This document shows positions 12,080-25,526 of a stretch of DNA of 64,000 bases, in pieces. The notes beneath the pieces are model-generated. The model saw only the letters and a program-made list of their open reading frames with translations. It did no database searches and had not been told where the DNA came from. Numbering within the stretch: the stretch's first letter is position 1; each line of letters starts with the position of its first letter. Source of the stretch: Ophiosphaerella korrae (Eukaryota; Ascomycota; Dothideomycetes; Pleosporales; Phaeosphaeriaceae); contig JALNQF010000001.1 in assembly GCA_028456385.1 (NCBI GenBank), positions 930,001 to 994,000 on the forward strand. Reading direction: 5' to 3'. Both the position numbers and the translations under genes were made by a program.

Positions 12080-12835
12080 AATGGCTTGGGCTATTTACTA
12101 TATTGCCGGTACTCTAATTTTCACGAGCATCATAGCCGTTACAATGATTGAGTTGATCGTCTGGGTAGGGCTAGGGCCGGCAGTTACGGCGAGTAGTAAA
12201 ATATTAGCCTACTTTGTATGTATGATATTTGAGAGAACTGAGTAGCATATCATGTCTTGGTATTTGTCATGCTATATTATATATCGTTTTGATCCACTAA
12301 GGCTGCGCGGTTGTAACATTACATCATTGAAGTATCGGCAAGTAGGATAATGGGGCTATATCAGAGAGTAAATATAGAGTCTCAATGTGGAAAAAGTAAG
12401 TTATTGTGGTGTGATAGCTTTACTTTTTTTATTCCAGCATTGAAAATATAATCCAAACGCCTCGCGGTAATCTATAATACAATATTTTAGCAATCTGCTA
12501 ACTGAATGTTGCCTTGCCTTCTCTGTTCCCACAACTAGGAGAACTTGTAAATTATTATGTCATTGCAACCTAATTTCAATGCCAGACTGACACATAGCCA
12601 AACGCCCCAGAGAGCGGAAATCTGTTAGATTAGGACCCTAGTACTAGAACACGCGATCACAATGGTGATTCACAACTAGTTGCCTATAGTAGCGCGTGCC
12701 TTAGCTAGTGCAGCACATATATCCAGCACACAGATACCAAGACAGAACAACTACTTTGTTCAACAAAATCCACAGTCATCAATTTAGTTGGTGTATCATT
12801 TTCTCCCGATCATCCAATCATTCAATCATGGACAT
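12080..12835. other. AT-rich intergenic region
   Basis: About 750 AT-rich bases between the broken gene and the 3' end of the alpha-glucosidase gene. No coding frame or repeat recognised. Confidence 0.5.
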
Positions 12836-15604
<2,769 letters not shown>

Positions 15605-17278
15605 ATGTCTCGCCGCAACAGCAGTGTGGTCGCTATCGACCATGAACAGCAACGAAAGATGAGCTTAGCATTCGCCAACAATGCTCAGACTACCGCCGAT
15701 GCCAACAAGGCAACCCAGTCTGAGCAGAACATGTCGCTGATGCAAGGCTTGCGCCTGTATCCCAAGGCCGTGGCCTGGTCCGTCCTGCTCTCCGCAGCCA
15801 TCATCATGGAGGGCTTCGACAAGGTCCTCATTGCCAACTTGATGGCCGTGCCGGCTTTCAAGCGTAAGTTTGGCGAACCCCTTCCCAATGGTACCTACGA
15901 AGTCACCGCCCCATGGCAAGCAGGTCTCACCAATGGCGCCTACGTCGGTGAGATGCTGGGTCTCATGCTCAATGGTATCATCGCAGACCGACTTGGTTAT
16001 AAGAAGACGATGCTCGGCGCGCTAGCCTTTGTCAACTTCACCATTTTCATTGTTTTCTTTGCCAAAAACGTCGAAATGCTTCTCGCTGGCCTGATCTTAT
16101 GTGGTATCCCGTGGGGTGTCTTCCAGACATTGACCTGTACATACGCCGCTGAAGTCTGCCCTGTACCGCTCCGCCCTATCCTCACCACCTACGTCAATCT
16201 CTGCTGGGTCATTGGACAGTTCCTAGCTTCTGGTGTGCTCAAGGGAGTTGCTGAGCGTCCTGATCAGTGGGCTTACCGCATTCCCTATGCGCTTCAGTGG
16301 TTGTGGCCCATCCCATTGATGATCGGCATCAGCTTTGCCCCTGAATCACCCTGGTGGCTCGTCCGCAAAGACCGTGATGAGGAGGCAAAGAGGATGCTTC
16401 TACGCCTCACAAGCCCCGAAAAGCATCCCGATTTCAACCCTGACGAGACCATCAGCATGATGCGCCATACCAATGAACTTGAGAAGGCCGCTTCCGCTGG
16501 TACCTCCTACCTCGACTGCTTCAAGGGCACTGATCTGCGCCGAACTGAGATTGCGGCCATGACCTGGTTCACACAAGCCTTCTGCGGCGCCTCTCTTATG
16601 GGATACTCGACATACTTCTTCCAGCAAGCTGGCCTCAGCGACTCTAACGCTTTCTCTATGAGCCTGGGCCAATACGCGATTGGTGGTGTCGGTGTCTTCG
16701 TTGCCTGGACCCTTATTCCCCGTATCGGACGACGAACTCTCTACGTCTGCGGTGACTTCGCTATGGTCATTCTTCTTGTCATCATCGGTGGACTTGGAAC
16801 CATTCCTGAAGGCAACATTGGCGCACAATGGGGCATTGGCGCCATGCTTCTTATCTTTGCCTGCACATACAACATTACCGTTGGTCCAATTTGCTACGCT
16901 ATCGTCGCCGAGATCCCCTCGACACGTCTCCGTCAAAAGACGGTTGTCCTGGCACGAAACTTCTATAACCTCGCATCTATTGTAGGCAATGTTCTTACGC
17001 CCCGCATGTTGAACCCTGGTGCATGGCATTGGGGCGCCAAAGCCGGCTTCTTCTACGCTGGAACCTGCTTCTTATGCTTCTTGTGGGCTTTCTTCCGTCT
17101 TCCCGAGCCAAAGGGCAGGACCTACGGAGAGCTCGATATCTTGTTCGAAAAGCGTGTGCCTGCTCGACACTTCGCTGGTACCGTCGTCGAAAGCTTCCAT
17201 GTCAGCGACAATGAGAGCGATTTTGGCGAGAAGAAAGAGGCTACGGCGCACCTCGAGCAGGTTCAGTCGAAGGTTTAG
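15605..17278 (+). CDS. MFS alpha-glucoside (maltose) permease, sugar porter family
   Basis: A 557-aa intronless proton-coupled sugar transporter of the plasma membrane. I start at ATG 15605 (MSRRNSSVV) because the upstream in-frame extension from 15329 has no transporter homology and lies in the promoter region. About 12 hydrophobic segments are visible. Sugar-porter marks include the NGIIADRLGYKK loop after TM2, PESPWWLVRK before the central loop, and RIGRRTLYVCG after TM8. The sequence resembles fungal MAL-type permeases more than hexose transporters, an impression supported by its neighbours (alpha-glucosidase, MAL-type regulator). Charged N- and C-terminal tails are cytoplasmic. Expression is probably maltose-induced and glucose-repressed; that part is inference. 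Confidence 0.93.
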   Translation: MSRRNSSVVAIDHEQQRKMSLAFANNAQTTADANKATQSEQNMSLMQGLRLYPKAVAWSVLLSAAIIMEGFDKVLIANLMAVPAFKRKFGEPLPNGTYEVTAPWQAGLTNGAYVGEMLGLMLNGIIADRLGYKKTMLGALAFVNFTIFIVFFAKNVEMLLAGLILCGIPWGVFQTLTCTYAAEVCPVPLRPILTTYVNLCWVIGQFLASGVLKGVAERPDQWAYRIPYALQWLWPIPLMIGISFAPESPWWLVRKDRDEEAKRMLLRLTSPEKHPDFNPDETISMMRHTNELEKAASAGTSYLDCFKGTDLRRTEIAAMTWFTQAFCGASLMGYSTYFFQQAGLSDSNAFSMSLGQYAIGGVGVFVAWTLIPRIGRRTLYVCGDFAMVILLVIIGGLGTIPEGNIGAQWGIGAMLLIFACTYNITVGPICYAIVAEIPSTRLRQKTVVLARNFYNLASIVGNVLTPRMLNPGAWHWGAKAGFFYAGTCFLCFLWAFFRLPEPKGRTYGELDILFEKRVPARHFAGTVVESFHVSDNESDFGEKKEATAHLEQVQSKV

Positions 17279-17896
17279 GGGTGTTTGATTAGAATAAGCA
17301 TGAGATATGGATGGTACATATGGAAAAAAAAATAGTGCCCTGATGATTGTTACGAGATATTCTTGTTTATAGTGACTGTTCTTGAAAATCTAAACTTCTG
17401 TCATTCAATTTATAACTTGCAACATTTTCCTTCCTTGTGTATGAATTATTTCATTTCTTCTGCTACCGATAGTCACAGTGCATTTGATCATGTTCCTGCT
17501 GCATATCCCATTCTAGAATCATAGGAATGTCATTCTCGCGTGTTGGAACACGGCAAAGTCTAATTTCTATAAGAGGCGTTTGCATAATTAGTTCCTCCGC
17601 TTTCGCAGCGTCAGACCCGGGGCGTCAGGGCTGCTTCGAGTAAGTCGGGCCGTGATGTTCGCCAAACCTTGAGCCTTGAGAATAGACACAAGCAGGGCCG
17701 CGAAAGTGTAGACGGCAGACAAGGCTGGTTCGTGAGTAGCGGCGTGCATCCTAGTGGGCCAATCACATGCCATCCAGGCTACTCCGCATTCTGCCCCAGA
17801 CTTCCCCATGCTTTTTTGTTCTCTTGCATGCTCTGTTGAAGTTCACTCCCAGGGTCCGATAACACAAGCGCAACTTGCACGACATGACCCGCTACG
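17279..17896. other. Intergenic spacer permease-regulator
   Basis: A 618-base spacer between same-strand genes. It holds the permease 3' UTR, including an A-rich stretch near 17324, and the regulator promoter. No other structure seen. Confidence 0.5.
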
Positions 17897-19690
17897 ATGG
17901 ATCAACCAGTTCAGAAACGCGTATCCAAAGCCTGTGATGCATGCAAGCGCCGCAAGGTCAAGTGTAATGGGCAGGAGCGCTGCCAGCAATGTGCACACCT
18001 GGGGTTACGGTGTGTGTACTCGGCCTCTGGCAAGCCGCGGTCGCAGGGGAAACGGGGCCATATCATCTCAGAGTTTCGGAACCAGACGGCGAGCATAAGT
18101 GCTACATCGCCACCGCCGCTTTTGCCTGCGAACGCAACGCAGGCCGGCTTCCAGACGCCGTATGGAGGTGCTGCAGCACCGTCGGTTGGGAGCAGTGGCG
18201 GCGGCGGCGGCGGCGACGACGACTCTAGTATGTCTGTCGCTCAGACAATGTGCTCTCAGAACACATGGTACTGACTGAGAGTAGCGTCTCCAGCATCGCC
18301 TTTTCCATCTCAGTTTAACAAGGCTTTCTTCCTGGACCTCATTCCAGACTACATGGAGAGCGTGTACCCAGTCCAACCAGTCATCACCGAGCATGAACTC
18401 CGGCAGTATATTCATATTATGGATGCTGATCAGGAAGTGTGCTCGTTCATCTACTCGTTTGGGGGCTGCACACTCAATCTGGCCCGTTATGGCGACAGGA
18501 GGACTGACGAGGTGGTGCACATGATTGAGAGCCTGATGGACCTTTCGATTGACACTATGCTACCGCCGCGTAGGCACTATCACTCCTCTGTCATACGGGC
18601 GATGCAGTCCATCTTTATCCACAACTGTCTCATGAGCCTCCAGGGGAGCGACGCAGCCTTCTTCTACATGAGAGATGCCATCTGTCACATTCAATTGCTG
18701 CGGATCGACAACACAGAAAACGCAGCCACACTTTCACCCCCAGAGCGCTCGCGAAGGCAGCGCATGTACTGGCAAGCCTACATCCACGAGCGCTTCCTCG
18801 CCATCCTCGACTACCGCCTAGCCATCCTACCCCCCCTCTACACCCTCCCCGAAGACGACCCCACCATCCCCACCCAAGTCCACGAAGGCTTCACCCAAAT
18901 CATCAAACTCTTCCAACTCCTCGACACCGAGTTCCTCACTAGCTGGCTCGGCACCCAAGGCGTCGGCGTAACCAGCACCTGGGTAGAAGCCAAATCCCGC
19001 GAACTCGAAGGCGACCCGGAAACGGACGCGCGCGAGCTCGCCAAGCTGTCCACCATGCAGCGCGCCGACCTAAGCATCACGCGCGAATGGCTGCGCACAC
19101 TCGTGTGGCGCCTCGCAATGGGCCAGACGCTGCTGTCGTCGCGCTCCTCAAAGGAGTGTCTCTCGCTGCTGTTCCCCGTGCGCCTGTCGCAGACGCTGCG
19201 CCAACAGGTGTGTTCCATGTCGCGCCACGACATCGAGGTGCACGGCAGCAGCATCACGCAGAAGCTGTTTGAAATCACAGACACCATTGCCGACGTGCTG
19301 ATCCACGTGCCTGCCGCCACGCTCGACGAAACGTCGCTGCGCATCGACGACTTCCTCTTTATCCTCGATTTTATCCTCTTGTTTCCCCAGCTGGATCATA
19401 CGCGGCGCGGCATCTTGCTGGAGAAGTTGGAGCGCCTGCAGACTATGTTCCCTGAGGCGGTGAGTAGTGCTAGTAGTCCGAATTTGCCGCTGGATTTGCA
19501 GAGTCCCGAAGGGAATGATCCGTGGTATCAAGTGGCGCAGAGTAAGACGGCGGCGGGGCTGGAGGAGATTAGGGAGGTGCAGATGGGAGGTGGGGATGGG
19601 GTGCCGAGGGCGGAGGTGAGGGGGGTACGGTTGGCGACGTGGAATAACATATCAAGGAGGCTGTCTATGGCGACGTTTGGGGCTGTGTGA
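17897..19690 (+). CDS. Zn2Cys6 transcription factor, likely alpha-glucoside cluster regulator
   Basis: Exons 17897-18227 and 18285-19690 (intron 57 nt) encode 578 aa. The binuclear zinc cluster uses Cys13, 16, 23, 29, 32 and 39 (spacing 2-6-5-2-6), followed by a basic linker with KRGHIISEFR. A Ser/Pro/Gly-rich segment with a GGC run encoding poly-Gly follows. After the intron comes a long helical region (ERSRRQRMYWQAYIHERFLAI) typical of the fungal-specific regulatory domain. The splice is supported because it joins both frames without a stop. Position next to the permease and alpha-glucosidase suggests a MAL-activator/AmyR-like local regulator. That role is inferred from context, not from a specific motif. 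Confidence 0.88.
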
Positions 19691-19862
19691 TAGGGAGAGT
19701 GAGGGTTGTGTGGTGGTCACGATGCCTTGCATTTGTTGTATTCGGTATGTATATGAGCGTTTTGTTGGTCTACGCGGGACTTGATGCATACTTCAACATG
19801 TACGGACTAAGCACTAGTAAGAATAAACACTTCTACTGTTATTTTACATTACATTACTCGAG

Positions 19863-21042
19863 CTACAGTTCGTCAAATCCGGCATCAATCACGCTGTCCT
19901 TTGGATACCTCTCGCTTGGATCTGCGTCTGCGCTAGGGAGGCATAGACCGAGGCGCCAGAAGTAGTCGCGGTGGGCAAAAAAGAGCTGCCAGAACTTGAA
20001 GCGCGTGGGGATTCCCCATGACGGACGGCCGTGGTCGCTGCCTGCGATGCAGTGAGGGTCCTCGTTGCCGTTGCAGTAGGAAACATCTGCGATCGAAGCA
20101 GGCAGACTGGACTCTGATATGAATATTTCCTCACTGTGCATTTCATAGCCCCATTCAGCTAGTGGTAGTAGAGGCACAGGGTCGCCGGCGTGAGTGACGC
20201 GATGGAACTTGCTGTACTCATGGTTGGAGCTGGTGTTGAAGCGGGCATTGACGTAGGAGGTGAAGTGCTTGTTGCCAAGTCTGGGCTCGCCAAATGTGGT
20301 CACATGTGGATTCCATCCGCGCGCCTTGAAGTCGAGGCCAGCAAGCGCTGCCACAGCACCACCAAGCGAATGCCCGACCAAGACCAGCCTGTAGTCGGGG
20401 TATTTCTCCAGCGCATCAGTCACGTAGGGCAGGATGACTTTGCGCGTGTTGAGCCAAGACGAGTAGAAGCCTGTGTGGACGGTGCAGTTGTCGCATTTCA
20501 AGGGATCTGCAGGCGGCGGGCCCTGGCCGTGCCGTCTCGGCAAGAGGGAGTCTGGGGCGGCTTGGTCGCCGTCGTCGCCGGCAGGATAGGGGACATAGGC
20601 TTGGGGGATGGTGGAGAGATCAGCAATAGTGTTTGCGACTGAGTAGGTTCCACGGAAGGCGAGGACGAGGCGTGGGTTCTCCGGAGCATGCGAGAGGGCG
20701 ATGTAGCCGCACGAGTCGGACAAGAACGGACCCGTGTTCCAGGCCTGGAGAGGGGGTTATCAGTGGGCACCGCACCCGGGGCTGGCAGTGGCGACCTACC
20801 GTGACAAGCTCGAAGGACTCGAGGTCGCGGTCAGCACAACGACTCGCGCATTGAAACGGCTTCTGGATGCCCAGGCCAGCCGTGCCTACACAGTACGCGA
20901 TGTCGACAATGCGCGCGAGCTGCTCGAGCTCCCAGAAGAGGGCCCGGGAGACGAGGGCGCGGTGCCTGTTACTAGGGCTGCCGTGTCCGCAAACGGCAGC
21001 AGCCCAGGCAAGAAGGAGCAGAAGGCCCAGGACAGCGGCCAT
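19863..21042 (-). CDS. Secreted lipase, class 3 (alpha/beta hydrolase)
   Basis: Minus-strand exons 21042-20800 and 20744-19863 (intron 55 nt) give 374 aa. The N-terminus (MAAVLGLLLLLAWAAAVCG) is a signal peptide, so the enzyme is secreted. The class-3 lipase fold is marked by LAFRGTYS (oxyanion region, about 109-116), GHSLGG with nucleophile Ser207, and HAGDPVPLLP carrying the likely catalytic Asp. A DHGRPSWG segment later may carry the catalytic His. Cysteine pairs (CDNC, residues 165-168) suggest disulfides. Triacylglycerol lipase and feruloyl esterase activities are both possible in this family. The gene ends 172 bp from the convergent Zn2Cys6 gene. Confidence 0.92.
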
Positions 21043-21447
21043 GGGAGCGTCTGTCCTATCACATATTATGTTGCGATAAGAGAGGAAGATAGTCGGACGA
21101 AGAGAGTCGGCGAGTGTCAGCCGTCGTGGAGAGACTTAGCGTCGGCCGATGTCATAGGCAGCCAATGTCTTGGCCCGCCCTTGGCGCTTCCCCAATTACG
21201 TCAACAGGTATTTTCTAGCACCAGAGAATGACATGATGCAGCGGCGGATGGCATGCAAGCTGCTGACGGACAATCGCCCAATATCTGCCAGCCCGTCCCC
21301 AAGCCCCAAGGCCGTCTTTTGGCACCCAAAAGCCCTCCGCAGCCCTCCGACAAGACTTGTGAAGATTGCCCCTTCCTTGACTTGCTCGTCGCCCTGTTGC
21401 TTAGCCTCGACCCTCCATTGCTTCTGCACCACTCGCCCGCCGCCGCC
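21043..21447. promoter_or_regulatory. Divergent promoter region, lipase and membrane protein
   Basis: A 405-bp region between two divergent start codons. It should carry both promoters. No specific site is assigned; ORFs running through it are extensions of the genes on either side. Confidence 0.45.
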
Positions 21448-22733
21448 ATGGCCACCGAGCACCCGTCAACAAAGCCTCTGCGCCCACAACAACCATCACA
21501 ACAACCATCCGCCGAGCCTGAGCGCCCGCCCACCGGCCACAGCACCGCCGGGCAGGCCAACGCCCTACAGGTGCCCGGAATCAAAATTGATGGCGCCGAG
21601 GATGGCGACCGGCAAGCACCCACCGAAGACAACGAACGGCAACCGCGCTCCCAAACACTGACAGCCCCTCCCAGCACCAATCCAAGCCGTGCAACCTCGC
21701 CCAACCCTCACGCCATCTACCCCCACACCCAGGTCACATACGATGATCCAGACTTCCGCAGGCCTCCGCCGCTCGAGTACTCTCTGCGCACCCGCAAAAA
21801 GGCCATCTTCTGGTTCTGGTTCCTCATCTTCGTCGACTGCATCCTCATGCCTATTGGCCTGTACTTCGGCATGTGGTATGGCCTGACCCGCGAACAACTA
21901 TCCGCCAATGCCGTCTTCAGCATTAGTACCGCACTGCTTGGCACTGTCTCCATCGTCGAGTACTTTGTCCGCTTTCATCGACTTTGGAAGAAAAACTCAA
22001 ATTGTAGGGTCATTGGAGCCCAGAGACACTACGTACGTTCCGAAAGCCGATCCTCCGAATTTAGACTGACAGATCCTAGCTTGATTGGTTCCACTGGAAT
22101 CTCTCCGTCGGATGGTTCTTCGTTATGATTGAACTGATTGCGTATGTCTTTTCTTGTCACCCTAAGTTGCATTACTAACATTAGCGATAGCGGCACTTGC
22201 CCCCACAACCCCCCTATCCGCCTATTGGCCATGCCTGCACCTACCATGCTCTTTGCTATTGGTGTCGAGCTTATCATTGTCGATATTCTTCGCATCATGA
22301 AGGTCCCAGCCCCATGCCGCATCTCCTCCCTGCCACAAGGTGCACCCCTACGCCCTGGAATCTACGCCTACATCGAGGACATTTGCGCCGTCGACGGATC
22401 TGGAGGCACCCAGTTCCGTCAACGACTCAATCTCCGTTATCAAGCTAGCAAGGCATTTCGTGAGATGCTCCACCGCTTGACCTTATTCTGGGCCATTGGG
22501 GCCATCGTATGCTCCGCTGCTTGTACAGCCATCATTTTCACCATTACTCGCGATATTGCTTACATCGTACGTGTCTTCCATTACGCATTCTCGCAAAAAC
22601 TAACTATATCCAGGTTGGTTGGGTTCTTCCCTTCCTCTGGGCCGGTGTATGGGCCGCCATCACCATCCGCTGGGTCCAACACGATCTCGTACGGGAATAC
22701 GAGGAGTGGACCGTCGCCAACTTCAAGGCGTAA
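21448..22733 (+). CDS. Fungal integral membrane protein of unknown function
   Basis: Four exons, 21448-22032, 22080-22141, 22185-22566 and 22614-22733 (introns 47, 43 and 47 nt), give 382 aa. ATG 21448 has a strong context (GCCGCCATGG); the frame is open further upstream but that part is of poor composition. The first 110 residues are a Pro/Ser/Thr-rich, probably cytoplasmic region. About six to seven hydrophobic segments follow, including FWFWFLIFVDCILMPIGLYF, FVMIELIA, MLFAIGVELIIVDIL and a C-terminal pair ending at VGWVLPFLWAGVW. The second and third introns fall inside or beside membrane segments. I do not recognise the family beyond an uncharacterised fungal membrane protein. Confidence 0.85.
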
Positions 22734-23779
22734 TTTCGCCATAAAACTATCCCCATCATTTCTACAACCATGTATTACTACATACTATCTTCTTGAAGAG
22801 AATGTCACCATCTATGGCAGCGGCGTACACAAACTGGGTTTTGTTAAACATGATACCACTTTTCTTATTACGATCATCCAAGATACACACGGGTCAACGT
22901 CATCATTCGACTCTATTAGATAGAAATCCACACATTCATGATTCCATTCATGATCGCCACCTACCGTCTGCAAGAAATCATCTCTGACATCACAATTCCA
23001 TGCTAGCCCCCATGTCCAGTTTTTGCAAACACCCGTTCTACCGTTCTACCCCCCTCGGCTAAGCTTCAATGACATCGCCCAAGCTTCTTAGCGCCCCCAT
23101 CGGCAAAACTTGCATTGCTTCATTGCCGGGATTATGACGGCCGTGTTTATATCCGAATACGGAATACGGTGGGTCAGAAATTCGACAAACGAGGCTGCAT
23201 CTAGATGTATGTGTATTGTGTGCTTGTTGATGATTATTTCAATCATCTTGGGTGCCAATGTATTCGGACGCTTTTCCTTCCATCTCTCTCTCTCTGCCCC
23301 CATACATTATGACGTGACTCGCCTAGCCTGCGGTCGCAATGATGAGCTTGTCACACCGCGCGTGATCAATTGGCTGTTCCATGCTTGTATGGCCGGACGG
23401 GCGGGTCGCTACCACGGATTGTGTCGCTGGCGTTGCTCGCCTCGCCTGTTTGTTGCATCCATCTTGGGTGTATCAATGCTCATGGTTTTTCGGGGGCGAA
23501 TTGGACGTCGAGTCGATTGAATTCGCTTCCGGTACTGGCAGGCTACTCGCCCTTGAGAAGCAGGATTGTGTGACGCCATATTAGATACTGCAGCTACTGT
23601 TCAAAAATTGCTTTGGGCTGAGCGGCATTCGTGCCATATAATCTGCGGTCATTGCTCCTTTTTTAACATCTCCACGAGCACACTTCACTAGGTGCGCGCA
23701 ACTGACCTGGCTGACCAGCCTGTACTGTACGCACTGATTTGTGTTCTCACAGCTTTCGCATGTTGGGACCATGTGGAGC
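22734..23779. other. Intergenic region between convergent genes
   Basis: About 1.05 kb between the 3' ends of the membrane protein and the second Zn2Cys6 gene. Short ORFs on the plus strand have no recognisable content. Nothing else seen. Confidence 0.5.
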
Positions 23780-25526
23780 TCATGGAAGTATAGATATTGT
23801 GGTGCGGCTAACAAAAGCCGTTGTAAATAATCCAGTTCGCTGGATTCCTTTGAGTTCGTCTGCCAGTACAACAGCCTGTCTGTGGCCATTGCGTAGTGCA
23901 ATATACTCAAGAATTTCAATGGCCCACGCTCGCATTTCGGGAGCTGCCAGGTCAATCTTGCAAGCAACATACAAAGGCCAGATGAGATGCACCATGTAGG
24001 TGGATTGCGCGGAGTCGAGAAACGTGCCTGGCGGATGAAGTTTGGAAACGGGGCTGGGCTCATCGATGCTCGGATCAGACGCGCGACGTCTCGCGGTGGG
24101 AACATCAGGGAAAGGAACCATGCCTGTAATCTGTGGCACCGAGGCCACAACATCTCCCAAAGTGGCCCGCAACGCTTCCCCGGCAACAGCCATGACTGAC
24201 TCATATTCTTCTTGTGAGAATAAAGGCGGAATATACTGGGTCAGTCCTTTGGTAAGGTTTTCTCTAATAACCATGTAGAGGCTTAGTTTGCAGGACTTGA
24301 AGTTGTTCCACATATGTGCTATCCAGGGATCCAGGTATAAGTGGTATGTGTCACCAAAGAGATGTGTAGAAGATTGCGCCAGCTGAACAATATCATAATG
24401 CCAGATTCCTGGCATGAGGGCCTTAGCTTTGTCCATTTCATGGTCAAGCTTAGAAGCAATTGCAATCATGGTTTTTGGGTCGGTGTGTTTGTCGTCGTTT
24501 AGGTTGATGCTGTTGTACATAACATCAATCAAACGAGTTGTCCATTGTCTTCCATGAACGCTATAGTCCGCGGATAGCGTCGTGGCTTGGTACAACTCGT
24601 GCATACCTGGGTTCACAGATCTCCCTGTCTGGATAGCCATTAACATAGTAATGCCATAAAAGTGGTGGAAAAGGTTTCTTCCAAGGTTGCTCTGAAATTG
24701 CTCCTTTCCGCGAAGAATGAGTAAGGCACAGGCACCATCAATATGTTTTACCCATGACTGTACTGATTGTCTATCCTGGAAGACAAAGTGTTCGTAAAGG
24801 CCAAGCATGATGACAGACATCAAAGTGCTGTCTTTGATTGCTGTTTCCTTGGTACGGAGTGCGTTGTTTGTCATACGAAGTGCAGATACATAGGCTCTTC
24901 GGGCCTGCTGCATGATCATGGGGCTTTTGGTGGCATTAGAAAATCCAGCTAGACTTGCAGCAGTAACGCTTTGTCGTACAATCGCTTCCGTTTCAGGCTG
25001 CCTCAGGTGTTCGGTAACCCACTCAAACTGGCCTCTTGGTACAGCTTTCGGCTGTGCTACGTAATTTCCCACAAAGAAGCCGAAGGCTTGATCTTCAATA
25101 GATGGAGCAACTTGTTGATTCATGCTTTCGGGTGTAGGATACCGTGAGTAGGTGACAACCTGCATGCTGGTACCCCCAGTAGGCGAGTCGCGATTTGATT
25201 CCCAGGACTCGGATGGTTCAAGCTCCGGCTTAACTAGCTCTTTCTTCTTCGCAGGCGGAGAGAGTTTTTGCGTCGCTAATATTTCATATCGTTTCTCTGC
25301 TTTCTTTGCAACAACATCGTTCTCGTTCCTAAACATCATCGAGAGCGGATCTCGGTAGCCATGACATTCCTTCCCTACACGTATACATTGTGAACAAGAA
25401 GGACGTTTTTGGTCGCACTTTACGCACTTGTTAGTTGTGCATGGGCTTATTGTGTCACCCACTCACCTTGACTTTCCTTGACCGGCAATTCTGACAACCT
25501 TTGGACGGCTTTCCAATGTTGGGCAT
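23780..25526 (-). CDS. Zn2Cys6 transcription factor with fungal-specific C-terminal domain
   Basis: Minus-strand exons 25526-25467 and 25417-23780 give 565 aa. The 49-nt intron splits the zinc cluster. Joining KGCQNCRSRKVK to CDQKRPSCSQC restores the spacing C11-C14-C21-C28-C31-C38. An acceptor nine bases earlier would add an extra Cys and lies only a few bases from the CTAAC branch point, so I prefer the later one. The rest is the long helical regulatory domain of the fungal_trans_2/DUF3468 type, with HIDGACALLILRG characteristic of that class. Targets are unknown; no obvious structural gene is adjacent. A single long ORF starting at 25462 misses the real start and half of the zinc cluster. 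Confidence 0.88.

Noticed and set aside
16400..17029. 209-codon minus-strand ORF inside the permease gene
   Set aside because: Antisense shadow of a well-supported coding region with odd composition.
20190..21231. Plus-strand ORFs opposite the lipase
   Set aside because: Antisense to a gene with signal peptide, GHSLGG and matching splice sites; no independent content.
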